Shown here piece after piece: positions 30,075 to 32,041 of a DNA stretch of 32,041 nt (position 1 is the stretch's first letter; every line of letters begins with the position of its first letter). Source of the DNA: Purshia tridentata (Eukaryota > Streptophyta > Magnoliopsida > Rosales > Rosaceae); assembly GCA_003254885.1 (NCBI GenBank), contig QANT01003919.1, forward strand, positions 1-32,041, given 5' to 3'. The position numbers and the translations under genes are program-made. The notes beneath the pieces were generated by a model. The model searched no databases. It was not told the origin of the DNA and saw only the letters and a program-made list of their open reading frames with translations.

Positions 30075-30630
30075 AAAAGCCTCAAAGAGTCTCTGCTAAT
30101 CTACTGCCAGTGGCAATTTGCAAGGCTGGAAGTTTGGTTTCATTCCTTTCATGTGGATTTTAATATTTTATGATTTGTAAACTTTACTTGAGTTTCTTTA
30201 ATAATTTGTAAACTTGTAATATTTTGTTGGTGTTTTGTAACTTTCATTTTATTTGTAATTGGTTGTTTTTAATTAGGAATATATGCTTGCTAGGTTTGTA
30301 TTGTCACTTTGTATTTGTAAACTTTGTTTAAGATATGTTGGTCTTCTTGGATTATTAATGACTTGATTTGTTGATTATTTATGAATTTTTCTAGGTAAAA
30401 ATGTTAGTATAAGAAGATATAAATATCATAAATGAGCACAGGAATTAAAAGTATATTGTAAATGGGCTAGCCGTCTTCACCCCACCCAACCCGCTCACCC
30501 GCTTAAGCCGAACCCGTTTAACCCGTTTAATTAATGGGCAGTTTGGGTTTTAGTTTCTTAGGCCCACTGTTAATGGGTGGCTGGTGGGTTGGGCCCTAAC
30601 CCGCCCTAACCCGACCGATGCCCAGCCCTA

Positions 30631-30872
30631 CTTTTTATAATGCATTTGTCATTTGGGCCTAATAATTAAATACAAAATATACTTGTTTTGGGCCAAGCCC
30701 AACCCGTATAACCCAACCAACAAAAACCAATTAATTTCAATTGGTTTGGGTTGGTTTGATTTTTTAACATGTAATGAATTGGTTTGGTTTGAAAAAATTA
30801 CAAACCAACCTAGTTGGTTCGGTTAACAGGTTGGACTCAAAATCAACCCAAACCGCTTGATGCCCATTCCTA
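30631..30872. mobile_element. Second hAT-type terminus, possibly a non-autonomous element
   Basis: At 30872 the minus strand reads TAGGAATGGGCATCAAGCGG, a different hAT-like end from that at 30630. The preceding 200 bp contain many AACCCA / TTGGTTTGGG runs and an internal hairpin around AACCAATT...AATTGGTT (30727-30750). No left end was identified. Confidence 0.45.
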
Positions 30873-30898
30873 GCTGGTTGTCTTTTAGACCAACAATA

Positions 30899-32041
30899 TA
30901 TTTTAAGGTAAAAGACCTTTTTGGTCCTTGTACTTTGGCCTTATTGTGTTTTGGTCCGCGTATTTTCAATTTGATTTTTTGTAAAACCATATTTTCATCA
31001 GTGTGGCAATCAGGTCATTCCGTCAAGTAAATGATGGATAACGCTATTGTGGTATCACGTGCCCAGCTCGTGATTGCCAAATAAACTTGGCATCTTACAT
31101 GGACCAATCACAGTTCAACACGTGTCATTTTATTTAAAAAAATTGTTTTGACTTTTTATTTTATTTTTCAAGTTTTAAAATTATAAAAAACTTATATTAA
31201 TTACTAAAAAAAAAAAATTAAAACCATAACCAAAAAAAATAAAAACCAATCCCCAACCCATGTCCTTCCCTCCCCCACCCGAGCAATACCAAATCACCAT
31301 CTCCGATTACACTATCTCTCAGCCTCTCCCTGCGTGCGACCAAGTCCGGTAAAGCTCATCGTCACTTGCCAGTTCTCAGCTGACTCCTTAACTGCTGGCC
31401 AACTTCCCAACTGTTGCCCAACCCGAGAACCTAGTAGAGGAATACTTGAAACCAGCTAGGACTAATTGGTCCCTCCGCCATTGACCCATTTTTCTAATGG
31501 AATTGAGGCTAGCAACCTCCACAGAAAGGTTCCCCTCGCCGAGCTGAGTCCAGCCATGTCATTGGCTTGCAATCTGACCACCGTATGTGGCCAATCGAAG
31601 CTCCAAAGGTCAGCGATTCCACCCAGTTTTTCAGTGATTCCAACGATCATTACCGTCGAGCGAGGAATGATTTTAGATCCTATCACTCTTCTCTATGTAT
31701 TGCTTGTGTTAGATTGCTTCATTTGTCGCCGGAATTGAAAACCCAGATTTGGGCTTGCAACCCATCCCAGGCGCTGCGACCTAGCCATCTCTCCGCTTTG
31801 CCGTGATCCGCGGGCGTTCTCTCGTCGCCGGTGCGCCTCCACCTCCTCTCTCTCCCATCCTCGTTGCAGAGCCCAAGAATCAAAGGGGGGGTGAGTTTTC
31901 TTGGTTGGATTTTCTGTCTTTTTGGTTTTCTAGTTTTTCTGGGTTTGGATGTAATTTGCAGGGAGGAGCAACTGACAAAGAGGAAGAAAGGAAGAAGGTG
32001 AGAGGAGCCACCAGCCATCGCCTTTTTTAGGAGATGAAGGA
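30899..32041 (+). mobile_element. Possible Mutator-like (MULE) left end and spliced leader, running off the window
   Basis: 30906-30942 reads GGTAAAAGACC, TTTTTGGTCCTTGTAC and TTTGGCC, the style of plant MULE terminal inverted repeats. Then come 300 bp of AT-rich DNA and a CT-rich leader (31260-31890) with a donor-like GGGGGG/GTGAGTTTTC near 31890 and an acceptor-like TAATTTGCAG near 31960. No conserved coding sequence is visible before the window ends; open frames at 31462-32030 overlap on both strands and match nothing I know. A host gene leader is an alternative. Confidence 0.3.

Larger units (their letters stand above)
27476..30630 (+). mobile_element. hAT DNA transposon, internally deleted, left end missing
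   Basis: A CT-rich leader (27600-28000) precedes a BED-finger exon, a broken transposase and a right terminus at 30630, where the minus strand reads TAGGGCTGGGCATCGGTCGG, a common plant hAT end. Subterminal AACCCG runs lie at 30480-30620. I found no matching left terminus, so the left limit is simply where the Helitron duplication stops. Confidence 0.7.

Noticed and set aside
1..32041. tRNA, rRNA or intact host genes
   Set aside because: I looked for conserved tRNA boxes, rRNA segments and multi-exon host genes and saw none I could support by eye.

Overview
The window looks like nuclear DNA of a flowering plant. It is AT-rich intergenic DNA built almost entirely of transposable elements, many nested in one another. 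Plant signs are a CACTA gene of the plant-specific Transposase_24 type, a plant 'putative gypsy type transposon' gene (Transposase_28 type), a Helitron fragment with an RPA70-like gene, hAT and LINE remnants, Del/Tekay-like LTRs and CT-rich leaders with GT/AG introns. I cannot name the species. I see no intact host gene, no rRNA or tRNA, and no complete autonomous element. Two ambiguous bases (n) lie at 10574 and 11961.

Layout, left to right. 1-3070: part of a CACTA element on the minus strand with a broken Transposase_24 gene, a relic acidic ORF, a 23-bp minisatellite leader and subterminal motifs. 3071-5960: AT-rich DNA with no recognised gene. 6180-8699: promoter, spliced leader and two coding exons of a Transposase_28-type gene, cut off by an LTR retrotransposon. 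8700-16759: a gag-only LTR retrotransposon with two unequal ~3-kb LTRs and no pol. 16760-17640: unassigned DNA with a hairpin and a possible old LTR. 17641-18526: a LINE endonuclease fragment (minus). 18527-21652: a truncated LTR interrupted by a second, related LTR plus part of its internal region (minus). 21653-23381: a possible CACTA left end with a leader. 23382-27475: the 3' part of a minus-strand Helitron with a multi-exon RPA70-like pseudogene. 27476-30630: an internally deleted hAT element (plus). 30631-30872: a second hAT-type terminus. 30899-32041: a MULE-like end and CT-rich leader running off the window.

The elements do not form a pathway; they record successive insertions. The clearest signal no single feature explains is a recurrent lesion. 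At least seven direct tandem duplications of 31-143 bp occur in unrelated elements. Three fall in coding sequence with lengths not divisible by three and break the reading frame (125 bp in the CACTA gene, 31 bp in gag, 94 bp in the RPA-like gene). A fourth duplicates a splice acceptor. The retrotransposon also carries tandem hairpin repeats inside a predicted intron within its LTRs, and in the left LTR one hairpin stem has changed by paired substitutions.
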